64,000 nt of DNA from Thermoflexus hugenholtzii JAD2. GTDB lineage: Bacteria > Chloroflexota > Dehalococcoidia > UBA2979. Made by a program: the position numbers and the translations under genes. Numbering within the stretch: the first letter of the stretch is position 1; the number at the start of each line of letters is the position of its first letter. Under the pieces are notes generated by a model, which was given only the letters and a program-made list of their open reading frames with translations, was not told the origin of the DNA and ran no database searches. Shown here piece after piece: positions 63,113-64,000 of this stretch. The stretch covers positions 62,001 through 126,000 of the forward strand of contig CAMDNW010000004.1 in the NCBI GenBank assembly GCA_945903275.1, in the 5' to 3' direction.

Positions 63113-64000
63113 ATGCCAGAACACACCGCTCTCGTCACCGGCTCATCCGGCTTCTTCGGCGGCCACCTTGTTGCCCGTCTCGTGCGTGACGGGGTGACCG
63201 TCACCGGCCTCGACTTCGCGGAGCCGCACAACCCACTGCCACCCGGCGTGCGTGACCTGCGCATCGATGTTCGCGATGCGGCGGCCATCCGTGCCGCCGT
63301 GCTCGATGTGCGCCCAGAGGTGATCTATCACCTTGCTGCGCAGGCCTCGGTGAGCGTCTCAATGCGCGAGCCGGTGGTCGACATCGAGACCAACGTGCTG
63401 GGCACGCTGCATCTCGCCCGCGCTGCCGCCGAGGCTGGCACGGCGCGCTTCGTGTTCGTCTCTACCGGCGGCGCGCTGTTCGGCGAGCCAGCCGTTGTGC
63501 CGGTCACCGAGCAATTGGCTGCCTCCCCAGCCTCAATCTACGGTTCGTCCAAGCTCGCCGCCGAGCAGTACCTCGCGGTCGCACTGGCGGGGACGGCGAC
63601 CGCGCTTTCGGTCGTGCGCCCCGGCAACATCTACGGTCCCGCTCAGGATCCGCACGGCGAGGCCGGTGTCGTCGCGATCTTCACGCAGCGCATGTTGCGT
63701 GGCGAGCCAGTCACTATCTTTGGCACTGGCGGTCAGCAGCGGGACTACGTCTATGTAGACGATGTGGTTGAGGCCACCGTCAGCGCGGCGAGCGGGACGC
63801 CTACAACCTGCCTCATCGGCACCGGGCATGGGACAAGCACGCAGACCATCTTCGACACGCTCGCCGCGGTCACTGGCTACGGCCAGCCGGCCATCTACGC
63901 AGACGAGCGGCCCGGCGACATCCAGCGCATCTGGCTTGACGCCTCGCACGCCCGCGAAGTCTGGGGCTGGGAGCCGCGCATCGCGCTCAGCGACGGCATG
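63113..64000 (+). CDS. NAD-dependent sugar epimerase/dehydratase (extended SDR), 3' end cut by window edge
   Basis: 296 codons run without a stop from the ATG at 63113 to the window end. The NAD motif TGSSGFFGG lies at residues 9-17. The sequence then has YHLAAQASVSVSMREP, a serine segment VSTGGALFGE, and the catalytic Y-G-S-S-K (Y-x3-K), followed by VRPGNIYGP and DYVYVDDVVEA. These are classic for UDP-glucose 4-epimerase-like enzymes, which probably act in cell-surface sugar synthesis. Final residues (EVWGWEPRIALSDGM) approach the normal C-terminus, so only a few dozen codons are missing. Confidence 0.9.
   Translation, partial: MPEHTALVTGSSGFFGGHLVARLVRDGVTVTGLDFAEPHNPLPPGVRDLRIDVRDAAAIRAAVLDVRPEVIYHLAAQASVSVSMREPVVDIETNVLGTLHLARAAAEAGTARFVFVSTGGALFGEPAVVPVTEQLAASPASIYGSSKLAAEQYLAVALAGTATALSVVRPGNIYGPAQDPHGEAGVVAIFTQRMLRGEPVTIFGTGGQQRDYVYVDDVVEATVSAASGTPTTCLIGTGHGTSTQTIFDTLAAVTGYGQPAIYADERPGDIQRIWLDASHAREVWGWEPRIALSDGM

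Overview
The window is a GC-rich (roughly 63-65 %), densely coded bacterial chromosome segment with one tRNA and no rRNA, insertion sequence, integrase or CRISPR array that I can see. The gene set suggests a Chloroflexota lineage, probably an aerobic Dehalococcoidia relative. The pointers are a Rex repressor, a DUF951 protein, type-2 PyrF, MreB, a complete F-type ATP synthase whose b and c subunits carry signal-like N-termini, and an EtfAB plus membrane Fe-S oxidoreductase route to quinone. This placement is inference from gene content; no marker gene was searched.

Layout. 1-7.0 kb: a partial amidinotransferase, an alpha/beta hydrolase, ispH, an atypical response regulator, pabB-pabC, a VanZ-like protein, a small decayed phage/plasmid-type replication module and an FGE-like protein. 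7.0-10.3 kb: rex with its own operator, mreB and murA (catalytic Cys replaced by Asp). 10.4-12.1 kb: a DUF35/thiolase-like pair. 12.7-20.0 kb: ATP synthase in canonical order atpZ-like-B-E-F-H-A-G-D-C, read on the minus strand. 20.1-26.6 kb: minus-strand genes for a bifunctional nuclease, DUF951, pyrF, murI, DUF4129, DUF58 and MoxR. 26.7-31.1 kb: cinA, an HNH remnant, an orphan HicB, an MBL hydrolase, a broken VOC gene and chrA. 31.2-36.5 kb: a NorD-like VWA protein, its NorQ/CbbQ-like AAA+ partner, and coaE with a histone-H1-like tail. 36.7-45.1 kb: one long minus-strand acyl-CoA operon (enoyl-CoA hydratase, two tiny paralogues, a second hydratase, a Rieske-like protein without ligands, an acyl-CoA ligase, a membrane Fe-S oxidoreductase, etfB, etfA). 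45.3-64 kb: mixed accessory genes including SDRs, ankyrin, Nudix, LmbE, cysS-like, FAH, a tandem nitrilase, a PDZ lipoprotein, tRNA-His, a flavin reductase, mgtE and a partial sugar epimerase.

How the genes work together. Energy metabolism dominates. Fatty or other acyl-CoAs would be activated, hydrated and oxidised, with electrons passing through EtfAB and the membrane oxidoreductase to quinone, feeding the proton-driven ATP synthase; Rex would sense NADH/NAD+. Cell-wall genes (mreB, murA, murI) and cofactor genes (pabBC, coaE, ispH) are interspersed.

The most unusual aspect is the number of damaged or degenerate genes that are hidden from simple ORF calling: a frameshifted and amber-interrupted YkgJ-like gene (62.2-63.0 kb), a CNNM/CorC gene with its middle deleted (53.0-53.4 kb), a VOC gene broken exactly at a perfect 12-bp hairpin (29.9 kb), DUF3987, HNH and M23 remnants, and two genes in which paired compensating indels scramble a central segment. 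All the long essential genes are intact.
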